Counted from the first letter of the stretch, positions 48,146-59,881 are shown. The stretch is DNA of 64,000 bases from Macrobrachium rosenbergii (GCF_040412425.1 NC_089761.1:31402644-31466643), one strand, 5' to 3'. Numbers and translations are program-made. Notes: generated from the letters alone by a model not told the origin.

Positions 48146-48519
48146 ATGTAAGTGTGCGTGTGTACATCGTGTAATTTCATGTTAGGAAAAATACGGAAAG
48201 TTCATCCATACGAAATATCAAATATCTTTATGTCTATCCTATTTCTCTTCTGCATTCCTCTTCCTCCGTTCTTCTCCCATTTCTTTTATCTTTAAGCTAG
48301 AACCCGCCCCCATTCCCTCCTTCTTACGAGGAACGACTGGCTCTGTTCTGTCTCACTTATGCCCAGCTTTCAAGACCTCTTCCTGCGAATAAAGTTTGTT
48401 AAATATAATTGCAGCCTTATGCTTTATTTTTTTTTTTAACTTTCTGTTCTGGAATTTAAGCTGGGAAGAAAAAGTGTGGGCTTGTGTTGGACAAAAATGC
48501 CCCTTTCTGCCCCTCGGGT
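48146..48519. other. Unassigned unique sequence
   Basis: No feature recognised. Confidence 0.5.
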
Positions 48520-48801
48520 ATAATTTAAGGTAAAGCTAAAGTTGGCATAAAGGCATAAACAGTCTGGGGGGGGGAAAAACAGAGTAAAGCATAAAGTCAG
48601 CGTAAAGAGGTGAATAAAGCCTCGATTTAAAAAAAATATATATGTGAGGCTTCAAGTCAACATAAAAAAAACCTTGGGAAAAAAGTCTCTGAAATAAAGC
48701 CTCGACTTAAAAAAAAGATTTTGGGTGAGGCTTAAAGTCTGAGGGGGAAATAAAGTAAAGCATAAAGTCAGCGTAAAGAAGTGAATAAAGCCTCGATTTA
48801 A

Positions 48802-48893
<92 letters not shown>

Positions 48894-49300
48894 GCTTAAA
48901 TTCAACATAAAAAAACATTGGGAAAAAAGTCTCAGAAATAAAGCCTCGATTTAAAAAAAAAAGATTTTGGGTGAGGCTTAAAGTCAACATGAAAAAAAAC
49001 CTTGGGAAAAAATTCTTGGCAATAAAGCCTCGATTTTAAAAATTTATGGGTAAGGTTTACAGTCAACATAAAAAAACCTTGGGAAAAAGTCTCGAGAATA
49101 AAGTCTTGATTTAAAAAAATTATGGGTGAGGCTTAAAGTCAACATAAAAAAAAAAAACCTTGGAAAAAAAAGTCTCGGGAATAAAGCCCCGATTTAAAAA
49201 AAAAATTTGGGTGAGGCTTAAAGTCAGCATGAAGAAAACCGTGGAAGAAAATATCTCTGGTAAAAATAAAGTTAAAACTTAAAGTTAGCGTAAAGACGGA
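48520..49300. repeat. About 80-bp minisatellite, about eight copies, one holding a (TA)n expansion
   Basis: The unit contains GTGAGGCTTAAAGTCAACAT, AAAAAACCTTGGGAAAAAAG and TCTCGGAAATAAAGCCTCGA followed by TTTAAAAAAA. In one unit the A-run is followed by a 73-bp TA tract (48818-48890); the unit at 48636 has a short ATATATATG at the equivalent place. Confidence 0.92.
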
Positions 49301-49512
49301 AAAAAAAATTAAAAAAATAAAGTGGTATTGCGGGTGGCGACGGTCTTCTAATATTATTCCATTAAACCTGATTAAGGTAATGAAGGAGGTTCCTTCATGA
49401 AAGTCGCCAAACCTGGTATGGAAAGTCGAAGGCATTTTTTTTTCTGTATAATGTATAGGCCTACCTTTCCTCTCCCCAGAAAAAATAATTTATTCGTATA
49501 TCTTTAAAAAAA
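49301..49512. other. Unassigned unique sequence
   Basis: No feature recognised. Confidence 0.45.
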
Positions 49513-49890
49513 AAAGTAAAAAATGCGTCGAAGTTTCTTCGGCGCAATCGAGTTTCCTGTACATCGAATAATCAAGGCCACCGAAAATAGATTTATCTTT
49601 CGGTGGTCTCGGTATAATGCTGTATGAGCCACGGCCTACAAAACTTTAACCACTGCCCGGTGGTGGCCTGCCCTACCTCGTTGCCAGCAGCACGATTACG
49701 GCTAACTTTAACCTTGAATAAAATAAAAACTACTGAGGCTAGAGGGCTGCAATTTGGTATGTTTGATGATTGGAGGGTGGATGATCAACATACCAATTTG
49801 CAGCCCTCTACCCTCAGTAGTTTTTAAGATCTGAGGGCGGACAGAATAAAGTGCGGACGGACAATAGTTTTCTTTTCAGAAAACTAAAAA
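49513..49890 (-). mobile_element. Rep-A dispersed element
   Basis: Near-complete. It lies 1.1 kb from the oppositely oriented copy at 50999. The CGGCTGTACAG segment and the (T)CCGCAC module are shortened. Confidence 0.92.
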
Positions 49891-50139
49891 GTGACTTGTG
49901 CAACATAAATTTGCGGAAAAAAAAGCAGTTAGAAGTATTTTTTTTTAATCTGGGTGCGTCCAGTTCGTTTCGAAATGAGCTTAAAATCGTATTTTTTCTA
50001 TTAATTCTAATTTTTCGGTTCAGTGACTTGTCCATCCGCTCAGTAAATTATATATTTACTTTCGTATTTGGCAACCTTACAGTCGTTTGCTTTTAGTATT
50101 TTTTTTTTTTTTTGTCAAGTTCCTTGACAAAAATGTATA
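49891..50139. other. Unassigned, AT-rich
   Basis: Contains TCCAGTTCGTTTCGAAATGAGC-type unique sequence and poly-T. No gene. Confidence 0.45.
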
Positions 50140-50350
50140 TACTAAACATAATCATTTTACATTTTAATCATGATCATAATTATTTTATATTTTAATCATA
50201 ATCATAATCATTTTATATTTCAATCTTAATCGTAATTATTTTATATTTTAATCATAATCATTTTATATTTTAATCATAATCATAATCATTTTGTATTTTA
50301 ATCACAATCATTTTATATTTTAATCATAATCATTTTATATTTTATATTTC
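50140..50350. repeat. AT-rich minisatellite, about 22-28-bp unit
   Basis: ATTTTATATTTTAATCATAATC units recur about nine times with optional extra ATAATC hexamers. Confidence 0.9.
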
Positions 50351-50410
50351 GATGTTGTTTCTATAACATTTATCACAACTTAATTAGTTATTCCCCGTAG
50401 GGATGGGGGG

Positions 50411-50670
50411 GTTAGTGTCATCGATGCACCTCACGCGATGCACTGTAGGCATTACTTAGGGTTATTTGCAGCGTCCCTTCGGCCCCTGTCATTCCATTTA
50501 CTGTACCTCCATTCATATTCACTTCCTTCCATATGTCTTCCCACCCACTCCTATCAATTGCTTCATAGCGCAACTGCGAAAGGTCTTCCGCTTGTTGCAC
50601 CTTTGAAAACTTCTTTACTCTCAATTTCCCGTTCCTAGCGCTTGGCCCTCGTCCTAAATTCCATATTTCG
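50411..50670 (+). mobile_element. Rep-B SINE-like element with internal deletions
   Basis: GCACCTCACGCGATGC start, CTTCGGCCCCTGTCATTCC (the AGCTGCAACCCCTTT segment deleted) and CCCGTTCCTAGCGCTTGGCC (the GCTGAATGACCTCATAGG part lost). Confidence 0.85.
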
Positions 50671-50998
50671 ATCCATTCGTCAGTTATTTTGAATTTCCTC
50701 AGTCACCTAAGCACTAATAAATGAGGCAAAGAATCTTTTTTTTTTTTTTGTAGGATCTCATGGCATCCTGCCGCCGAGCGCTGCGTCTATTAATATTTCT
50801 CCCATAAAAATTTCCCGTGCTGTTGCAAAATTGGAATTCGCGCGTCTTGCGAAGGCGATCTCACGCAAGAACGGACATACATGGCCCCAATTTTGCAGCC
50901 GGTATTACCGCGTGTTGGCAACATGATGCTGAATAATGTTTGAAAATGTTTTCGTGCGAAGACGTCAAAAAAAAAAAAAAAAAGACGATTTCCCTTTT
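50671..50998. other. Unassigned, CpG-richer central part
   Basis: 50770-50925 contains CTGCCGCCGAGCGCTGCGTC and GCGCGTCTTGCGAAGGCGAT. No gene recognised. Confidence 0.45.
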
Positions 50999-51390
50999 CA
51001 GTTTTCTGTAAAAGGAAACTATTGTGCCGGCTTTGTCTGTCCGTCCGCACTTTTTTCTGTCCGCGCTTTTTCTGTCCGCCCTCAGATTTTGAAAACTTCT
51101 GAGGCTAGAGGGCTGCAAATTGGTATGTTGATCTTCCACCCTCTAGTCATGAAACATACAAAATTGCAGCCCTCTAGCCTCCTCAGTAGTTTTTATTTTA
51201 TTCAAGGTTAAAGTTATATATAATCGTGCTTCTGGCAACGATACAGGATAGGCCAGAACCGGGCCGTGGTTGAAGTTTCATGGGCCGCTGCTCATACAGC
51301 ATTATACGGAGACCAACGAAAGATAGATGTTTTCGGTGGCCCTGATTATACGCTGCACAGAAAACTCTCTGTCCGCTCATGTTTTACTTC
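50999..51390 (+). mobile_element. Rep-A dispersed element
   Basis: Complete at the 5' end. At the 3' end the CGGCTG-T and terminal hairpin segments are deleted, and the element runs into ACTTCC-poly-T. Confidence 0.92.
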
Positions 51391-51599
51391 CTTTTTTTTT
51401 TTTTTAACTCCCAAGTTTAAAAAGTCTCTTGGAAGTTTTGCGTTCGTTATATTTCTGTTGTCGAAGGTTTTGGCTTATTTCTCGAGGCGCCGTCTCACGA
51501 GTGATTCCAGACGGCCTCTTGTGAAAACCATTTAACCAATAAGCAGCCTATATTCTTCGGTTTGGTTTGGTTTGTCTGAGTCAAGGGGTCCATACCAGG
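51391..51599. other. Unassigned unique sequence
   Basis: No feature recognised. Confidence 0.45.
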
Positions 51600-51692
51600 C
51601 TTGTTATTCGTTATTAACACCTTACGCTAATCACGGCCCGCCTTTGGGCACTAGGCCGTGCTGGCATATGGCCGGCACATCAAGACCAACCG
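51600..51692 (+). repeat. Rep-E fragment with nested GC-rich palindromes
   Basis: CACGGCC...GGCCGTG and GTGCTGGC-ATATG-GCCGGCAC lie back to back. Shares CCCGCC-TGGGC-TAGGCCGT with 21840-21865. Confidence 0.4.
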
Positions 51693-52117
51693 ATATCTAT
51701 ACAAAATAGCTTGTCATTTCTCATATATGTTTCATAGTTTCGTAGATGTTCAGAGGACAATTGCCAGCTTACCAAGATTTTGCTACAGAACACTTAGCCT
51801 ACATGCTGTATGCTTAGCCTAAAGCTAAAACTGATAGATATTGATTTGCAACAATCATTTGACGAAATACTCTTTCAGACCATGTGACGCCATATAACTT
51901 GCTGACATTGCTTAACCGTGCTTCCGTTTGATAGTTTAAACTCTATTGTCGTTGGTTGAGAATGCATTTCAATAGGGCTGTTCTTCCGTCGGGTCAACAA
52001 AGGTGCCTGCCCTCGCTTAAATTCTGGCATCAGGGTCCAAAATGATGGTAAATAATGTGCCCGTGTGCGCGCCATTGTAGTCATGAAGGAGGTAGCAACC
52101 TCACCTCAGAAATCGCC
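51693..52117. other. Unassigned; open minus-strand frame 51875-52084
   Basis: The 69-codon minus frame (51875-52084) is compositionally natural (segments such as TTIEFKLSNGSTVKQ) but matches nothing I recognise. Possible decayed mobile-element fragment; not called. Confidence 0.35.
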
Positions 52118-52404
52118 GTAGGAAGGTAGTGCCGTCACTGCACCTCACGCAGTGCGCTGTAGGCGTTACTTACGGTTCTTTGCAACCCCTTTCATTCCTT
52201 TTACTATACCTCCATTCATATTCTCTTTCTTCCGTCTTACTTTCCACCCTCTCCTGACAGTTGTTTCGTAGTGCAACTGCTTTGAGGTTTTCCTCCTGTT
52301 ACACCTTTCAAACCACCTTTACTCTCAATTTCCCATGTAGCGCTGAATGACCTCGTGGGCCACAGCACTTATCCTTTGGCCTAAATTCTGTATTCCATTT
52401 ATCC
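52118..52404 (+). mobile_element. Rep-B SINE-like element, nearly full length
   Basis: Starts AGGAAGGTAGTGCCGTCACT and carries the GCACCTCACGCAGTGC hairpin. The GCAGCGTCCC...AGCTGCAACC segment is shortened to TTTGCAACCCC. Ends TTTGGCCTAAATTCTGTATT. Confidence 0.9.
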
Positions 52405-53185
52405 CTGAAATCAATGATTGGAAACCTGCTACAGATGTTAGGAATCTCACTGAGGCCGGGTAAGACAATAGACTTAGTTTATATTCAGGAACTGTGCAAC
52501 AATACGCGGTTGAGTATTGTCGAACAAAGCATCTCTCTAGACGCTGTGCTGAAGCATCCTGGTGCGTTGATATCTCATCAGGATGCTTTCCAACAAAGAG
52601 CCAGCATCTTCATCAGCATCCCTGGGCATAATTGGAAAATTTAAATAGTAATTTCCTGTTAGCGCAGGAAATTTCCGTGACAGTGTATCATAATTACGAC
52701 AGTCATGTTCTCTCTTATTACGAAGCGCTTCCGTAATTCAATTCGACTGACATTAGTGCATTTTGTTGAATGAAATTATTTGACGGTTCATTTCTCTCAG
52801 AAGAAATGATTCTTGCGTAGAAACGCTAATTGGAGGAACAGTGAGCTCATTCCATCTTGTTGTTGCGACATGTTTCGCTGGATGTTAATGTATTTTGGCT
52901 ACACAAAATCCTTTGTACCTTCTAACAATGCACTGCACTGTAACGAGTTCTCACTGTGACGAGTTCTCACTGTAACGAGTTGTTCTTTCACATGTTGCAA
53001 GGATAATGACTGTTCAGTGTTGCAAAATCTCGTTGAAATTTCAACAGGCTCTTGTCACACTTCTGTGAAAGGAATGTTGTTTACATTTTAAACAATCGTC
53101 CACACTCACAGTTCGGTGGTTGCTTGCGTGCCTAAGCTGTTGGATTTCCTGCCATCTTCTGTGTTCCCTGGAGATTATAGATGCC
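52405..53185. other. Unassigned unique sequence; hairpin near 52550-52600
   Basis: A 76-codon plus frame (52414-52644) has no recognised family. Within it GAAGCATCCTG and CAGGATGCTTTC are reverse complements about 18 nt apart. TCTCACTGTGACGAGTTCTCACTGTAACGAG is a short direct duplication near 52950-52980. Confidence 0.45.
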
Positions 53186-53230
<45 letters not shown>

Positions 53231-53260
53231 GCATAAACATAAGATCTTCTACCTATATAC

Positions 53261-53336
<76 letters not shown>

Positions 53337-53366
53337 ACATACACAAAAGAGGATCTACCTATATAA

Positions 53367-53413
<47 letters not shown>

Positions 53414-53471
53414 ATGTAATATTGAAATTTGTAGCTATAAAATGAATAAAAGATGGTCTTCTACCTACTAA

Positions 53472-53527
<56 letters not shown>

Positions 53528-53565
53528 TAATAACAATAATAATAATAATAATAATAATAACAACC
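53186..53565 (-). repeat. (ATT/AAT)n blocks with Rep-F unit
   Basis: ATT run 53188-53229 and AAT runs 53260-53336, 53369-53411 and 53478-53562, separated by AAAAGA-GATCTACCTATATA-type spacers. 53413-53478 (TACATGTAATATTGAAATTTGTAGCTATAAAATG, then AAAAGATGGTCTTCTACCTA) is the reverse complement of 54746-54812. Confidence 0.85.
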
Positions 53566-53739
53566 CAGAAAATGATTCGCCTTTGATGTTGGACCTGTTT
53601 GAAACTCGTGAAACCTTTCCTCTGTGTTAGAAAACAAACATCAAATATCCACGCAGCCTCTTTGCGTTTTGTTGAAGCAGCATCCTTCCTGCCGAAGGAA
53701 ACGCATAAATTTCAAGTGACTGAGGAAAAATAATATTTA

Positions 53740-53886
53740 CTAGCTTTCATTTGCCTGCATTACAGTAATGGTGGTGCCCGGTGCAGCCTCAATGGTGAAT
53801 TCAACAGCGGTTGGGTTTCTGATGTTGGCAGACCAAACAGAATCCAAAGTCAAGATATTTTTTGTTTTCTCTTGTTTGTCGGTCGA
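53740..53886 (-). CDS. Weak candidate terminal exon, CUB-like segment
   Basis: On the minus strand a frame open from the TA tract region ends at TAG (53742-53740). Its last 50 residues are protein-like, including SANIRNPTAVEFTIEAAPG followed by TTITV. By eye this resembles the first strands of a CUB domain (W/FTI-x-A-x-G-T-I-x-V) but lacks the preceding SPNYP and Cys, so the family link is inference. A pyrimidine-rich stretch followed by CAG (complement of 53887-53889) could be an acceptor. No other exon was found. It could be a decayed exon or chance. Confidence 0.2.
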   Translation of the reverse strand, partial: STDKQEKTKNILTLDSVWSANIRNPTAVEFTIEAAPGTTITVMQANES

Positions 53887-53944
53887 CTGATTCGGTTGTT
53901 GGAGAAGGGTGGGCAGAATTGAGGTTTGTATAAATCTTCTCTCA

Positions 53945-53948
<4 letters not shown>

Positions 53949-54027
<79 letters not shown>

Positions 54028-54080
54028 TATATAAATATATACTGTATATATATTTATATGTATATATATATTTATACTGA
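53949..54080. repeat. (TA)n microsatellite
   Basis: Pure TA run 53949-54024, then TA-rich variants up to the SINE. Confidence 0.96.
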
Positions 54081-54100
54081 TATGTGTTATCTATATATAA

Positions 54101-54545
54101 GAGCCTCGATGGCTAGGTCGGTAGAGCAGCAGCCTCGGACTTCATAGAGGTCTGTGGCGCGGGTTCAAATCCGCAGCCGACCGGTCAGAGAGGCGGACAC
54201 TTTGCTATCCGTGTAGACACCCCGGGATTATGTATGTAATCAACGGATAGGCTTGCTGAAAGCGAATGGGTGTCACAGACTAATACACACACAAACAAAG
54301 CCACTTCAACATCTTCTAAAAACATAACAGACACCCCACACGTCTCGAACTGCCGACCTAACCGCTCAACTTTCCTCGCTGCTGGGAGAAAGGGAGCTGG
54401 GGATCTGGTACGATACATGTACACATGCGCTACCGGGGTCTAAGCGATGTCAGGCAGGGCAGGATCGAGGCTACGAATTACCAACGCCAAATCAAAGTCC
54501 TTCAAAGAAGGCATCGTGCTTACCTACATAAAAATGGGAAAAAGC
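54101..54545 (+). mobile_element. tRNA-derived SINE, about 445 bp
   Basis: The tRNA-like head has box A TGGCTAGGTCGG (54110-54121; one mismatch to the pol III consensus) and box B GGTTCAAATCC (54162-54172; one mismatch), 40 nt apart. The tRNA-unrelated body includes GTGTAGACACCCCGGGATTA, GCTTGCTGAAAGCGAATGGG, a short CA run, and an end GCATCGTGCTTACCTACATA-AAAATGGGAAAAAGCAC. Boxes and body are the defining layout of a SINE. The head lacks a matching 3' acceptor strand, so it is not a functional tRNA. Embedded between TA tracts and inverted Rep-F units. Confidence 0.8.
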
Positions 54546-54589
54546 ACTTAAACGAAGAATATATTATCTACATATGTAATATATATACA

Positions 54590-54632
54590 TAAAAATATAT
54601 ATACAGAATATATTTATATATAATATAAATAT

Positions 54633-54690
<58 letters not shown>
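54590..54690. repeat. (TA)n microsatellite
   Basis: TA run 54638-54686 with TA-rich flanks. Confidence 0.96.
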
Positions 54691-54692
<2 letters not shown>

Positions 54693-54739
54693 GATTTTTA
54701 CGAACATCATTTCTGCAAACCCTTCTCCAAAAAACCGAG

Positions 54740-55010
<271 letters not shown>

Positions 55011-55054
55011 ATTATTAATATTTTTATTACTATTGACAACAAATATATACAATG

Positions 55055-55276
<222 letters not shown>

Positions 55277-55742
55277 TATGCGAAAAGATTTACGAAAGAA
55301 AGAGAGTGGGCTGCACCCGATGAATGATAAAGCCACTTACCTTCCATCATCAAGCGCCGAAGTTTACGAGAAAACGAAAGCGAGGAGAGAGTTCCAGCGG
55401 TGATTATCAAAAGGGTGGGGGAGGGGGAATACATGAGAGTTGTCAAAAACCAAAAACGTGGTCATGGGGAATCTCGTTCCCCTCATAGGGGAATTAATTC
55501 TGTTGGGGATTTGTACCTTCTTCGTTAATACGGATGCTTGATTCATTATGCAATGCATTTGGATGTATTTTGGGGGAAAGTTGAACTTGCATACCTTGAG
55601 TGCAAGAGACTTTTTTTTTTTGCTTGTTTATTTGTTTTCCCAAAAGGAATCTTAATTACAAATTACTTATGAAAGTCACTCGGTTGAAAAAACCCCGTCG
55701 TCGTTTCACGCTGCAAAGCGAAGGCTAGACGAAAGGAGAGGA

Positions 55743-55744
<2 letters not shown>

Positions 55745-55803
<59 letters not shown>

Positions 55804-55915
55804 ATTCAAAAAAGAAAACCATCTACTCTCTCTCTCTCAAAAGTAATAATCTCTCTCTCTCTCTCTCTCTAACAAGCAATCATCTCTCTCTTGCTCTCCT
55901 CTCTAACAAGTAATA

Positions 55916-55961
<46 letters not shown>

Positions 55962-55992
55962 ATCTCTCACTCTCTAAAAAAAGAAACCATTA

Positions 55993-56029
<37 letters not shown>

Positions 56030-56065
56030 ACAAGTAATAATATATATAATATATATATAACAAGT

Positions 56066-56132
<67 letters not shown>

Positions 56133-56178
56133 GTAATAATATATAATAATATATAATAAGTATTTTCTCTCCTCTCTC

Positions 56179-56214
<36 letters not shown>

Positions 56215-56599
56215 GTGAATTGATAAGTCGGCTCGAATTTACACGGGTTGCTGACCAGTTCCATGAATTTATAAATACTCTTGCCTTTACGTGGGGACAT
56301 TTATGTTTTAACTCTCTCCGCGACCTTTCGTGAAAGGAAAGCGGAGGACGGGGAGAGATGGGGTGGGGTGGGGAAAGTGGTCGCCGAAATGCACTTTCTC
56401 TTGTTTTGCTAGGTGCTGGCTTGCTTTCGGTTGCTAATGGAACGAGATTCAACTAGTGATATTTTTCTCTCTCTCTTTAACAAGGAATAGTCTCTCTCTC
56501 TCTCTCTCTAAACAGTAATAATTACCTCTCTCTAACACGTAATAATTCTCTCTCTCTCTTTCTCTAAGCAATAATAACTCCCTCTCACTAAAAAGGAAT

Positions 56600-56666
<67 letters not shown>

Positions 56667-56702
56667 AACAGTAATAACTCCCTCTCTCTAACAAGAAATA
56701 AT

Positions 56703-56746
<44 letters not shown>

Positions 56747-56832
56747 AGCAGTAATAATTCCCTCTCTCTAACAAGTAATAATTCTCTCTCTCTCTCTCTC
56801 TAAACTGTAATAATTCCCTCGTTGTAACAAGT

Positions 56833-56863
<31 letters not shown>

Positions 56864-56897
56864 AAACAGTAAGAATTCCCTCTCTAACAAGTAATAA

Positions 56898-56962
<65 letters not shown>

Positions 56963-56988
56963 GTAATAATTACCTCCTGTAACAAGTA

Positions 56989-57044
<56 letters not shown>

Positions 57045-57086
57045 CTCTCTCTCTCTGTAATAGTACCTCCTGTAACAAGTAATAAT

Positions 57087-57155
<69 letters not shown>

Positions 57156-57271
57156 AACAGCAAATAATAATGCTCTCTCTCTCTCTCTCTCTTTCTCACC
57201 CTCAGAGGTGCCTCACACTGATGAGGGACCTGTGGCAACCCGAACGAACTGTAAGGTCTGTAAAGTAAGGT

Positions 57272-57330
<59 letters not shown>

Positions 57331-57359
57331 GTAATAATTACCTTCCTGTAACAAGTAAT

Positions 57360-57426
<67 letters not shown>

Positions 57427-57535
57427 AACAGCAAATAATAATGCTCTCTCTCTCTCTCTCGATTTCTCACACTCAGAGGTGCCTCACACTGAGGGACCTG
57501 GGGCAACCCGAACGAACTGTAAGGTCTGTAAGGTA

Positions 57536-57603
<68 letters not shown>

Positions 57604-57635
57604 ACAGCAATAACTCCCTCTCTCTAAAAAGCACT

Positions 57636-57690
<55 letters not shown>
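55745..57690. repeat. TC-rich compound block, about 1.95 kb
   Basis: Dozens of TC tracts separated by short AACAAGTAATAATT, AACAGTAATAACTCC and CTGTAATAATTACCTCCTGT spacers. A larger duplication is visible: AACAGCAAATAATAATGC, CTCAGAGGTGCCTCACACTG, GAGGGACCT, GGCAACCCGAACGAACTGTA, AGGTCTGTAA-GTAAGGTCTC at about 57156-57275 and 57426-57540. 56215-56450 inside the block is unique sequence. All ERERE and SLSLS frames are artefacts. Confidence 0.92.
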
Positions 57691-57693
<3 letters not shown>

Positions 57694-57897
57694 GGTATCG
57701 ACCTCGTAGCACGTTCTTTACCTATATATATATTGACATTGCTTAATTAACTCATTTGTATCTTTTGATGTTCAAAAGACGAAATAAATTAACTCATTAT
57801 TTGTAAAAAAAAAAAAATCTGAAGAACATTTAATTCTACGCTCAACATCCAACATTAACATCCTTTCAGAAGTCCCCTGCAGGGATTCCATCTACAT
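57691..57897. other. Unassigned unique sequence
   Basis: Ends with ATCTACAT (57890-57897), the left target-site duplication of the hAT MITE. Confidence 0.5.
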
Positions 57898-58170
57898 CAG
57901 TGGTTCTCAACCTGGGGGTGCGCGAGCCCTAGGAAAAAATTAAAAATACTCGAATGAAATTCGTTATTCTCTCAACAAGAGTCGCTAAGATGAAGTGTCA
58001 AGTATCTCACTAATTCATTCCCAAAAGAATAAAAACACCCTTTCTCTTTTTCTTTTTTCAGTTTTCCTATAAATCTGGGAGATGATTTTACTCACAGATG
58101 CAAGGGGGGCGTGGTGGGAAGGACCAACTCTCAAAGGGGGGCGTGGTAATAAAAAGGTTGAGAACCACTG
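57898..58170. mobile_element. hAT-type MITE with 8-bp target-site duplication
   Basis: Terminal inverted repeats CAGTGGTTCTCAACCT (57898-57913) and AGGTTGAGAACCACTG (58155-58170) are perfect over 16 bp. Subterminal GGGGGTGCGCG and GGGGGGCGTGG follow. The flanks ATCTACAT (57890-57897) and ATTTACAT (58171-58178) match at 7 of 8 positions. CAGTGGTTCTCAA-type ends with 8-bp duplications are characteristic of the hAT superfamily. The 273-bp length and lack of a transposase frame make it non-autonomous. Confidence 0.92.
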
Positions 58171-58426
58171 ATTTACATCCTTTCGTAGATTTTGTAAAGG
58201 CCTTTAATTGCTTGGGATGAAAGCAAAGATTCACCCAAACCTTCCTGCGAGTAATTCACAACGGCTCTCAATAAATCCTGAGTTGGAATGTAAATTTACA
58301 ATGACAGTGTAAGTGTTCGTGTCAGCTCGCATGTATTTTGTATCAGATGGAATAATATGCAAGAGGACTTTGCTGCGGTCGTCCAGATTGTCTGGGACAC
58401 TAGTAGATGTGGATACAGATACGCAT

Positions 58427-58431
<5 letters not shown>
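58171..58431. other. Unassigned unique sequence
   Basis: No feature recognised beyond the right target-site duplication. Confidence 0.5.
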
Positions 58432-58520
<89 letters not shown>

Positions 58521-58597
58521 GTTTGTGTGTATGTGTGTGTGTTAAAGAGAGAAACAAAATAGAAAGAGACAGAAAGAGTGGTCACAAATAAATCCTT

Positions 58598-58673
<76 letters not shown>
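58432..58673. repeat. (TA)n-(TG)n and (TA)n microsatellites
   Basis: TA 58432-58493, TG 58494-58520, short GA-rich stretch, TA 58602-58673. 58674-58982 is unassigned. Confidence 0.96.
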
Positions 58674-58676
<3 letters not shown>

Positions 58677-58982
58677 ATATATGTTTATACGCAATTGATA
58701 ACCATTGATTCTAAAGCGAGAGTTATCGTTTTAATCTAACATAACTCGCACGCTGCCTAGGATATACGAACTTGGAAATTAATTAATTGCTTTCCATTTA
58801 TTGAATATTTCTGCTCGGGGGCAAAATGTTTTTTTTTTTATTTGTCTGTTAAAGGGTTTTTGCGGGTACTTGTAGACAGCTGTACTTTTCTGACGTGTCC
58901 AAATTAATAAAGATATCGGAAACTGATAAAAAAAAATGATTTGTTTATGACATAATGGATTATCGTCTTGTTCGTCCATGCT

Positions 58983-59360
58983 TTTAGTTTTCTGTAGAAG
59001 AAAACTATTGTGCCGGCTTTTTCTGTCCGCCCTCAGATCTTAAAGACTACTGAGGCTAGAGGGCTGCAATTTGGTATGTTGATCATCCACCCTCCAGTCA
59101 TCACAAATACCAAATTGCAGGCCTCTAGCCTCAGCAGTTTTTCTTTTTTAATTTTATTCAAGGTTACAGTTAGCCATAATCGTGCTTCTGGCAACGATAT
59201 ATGATAGGCCACCACCGGGCCGTGGTTAAAGTTTCATGGGCCGCGGTTCATACAGCATTATACCGAGACCAGCGAAGGGTAGATCTGTTTTCGGTGGCCT
59301 CGATTATACGATGGACAGAAAACTCGATTGCGCAGAAGAAACTTCGGGGCATTTTACTTT
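58983..59360 (+). mobile_element. Rep-A dispersed element
   Basis: The start hairpin reads AGTTTTCTGTAGAAGAAAACT. The TGTCTGTCCGTCCGCAC module is deleted. The 3' hairpin is degraded (GCGCAGAAGAAACTTCGGGGC). Confidence 0.92.
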
Positions 59361-59716
59361 TTTTTTTTTTTATTTATAGTCATTACCGAAAGAAGTATAT
59401 CTTTTACGAAGCAATCAAACGCTCTTGAGTATTTTGGGATTTGTAAATGAAGAATGAGTCGAAAGTTCTTTAAAAATCGTGGGATTCTTAAATGACAAAT
59501 GAAATGCTATGAGATAATTTTAGAGGAAAAATCTTATAAAATCCATATAATGAGCTCTTGATGTGGACCAGAGTTCACTACCACAAAGATTTGCGTAGTA
59601 GCCGTTATTAATTGATTCATTTGCAATCGTCAGTGGACTTCTGCTAGTAATATTAATTATCAGTATAAAAAGAATAAAAGTAATAGGTTTATCTTAAATC
59701 TTGTACTAGGCAAAAT

Positions 59717-59718
<2 letters not shown>
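59361..59718. other. Unassigned unique sequence
   Basis: No feature recognised. Confidence 0.5.
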
Positions 59719-59768
<50 letters not shown>

Positions 59769-59844
59769 ATCTAGAGGAAGTCAGGCACATAAACGTAAAT
59801 TGAGAGAGAGAGAGAATATATCTAGAAGTCAGGCACATAAACGT

Positions 59845-59881
<37 letters not shown>

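Noticed and set aside
51875..52084. 69-codon minus-strand frame with natural composition
   Set aside because: No splice context, no recognised domain and no neighbouring mobile-element features. Left as unassigned sequence.
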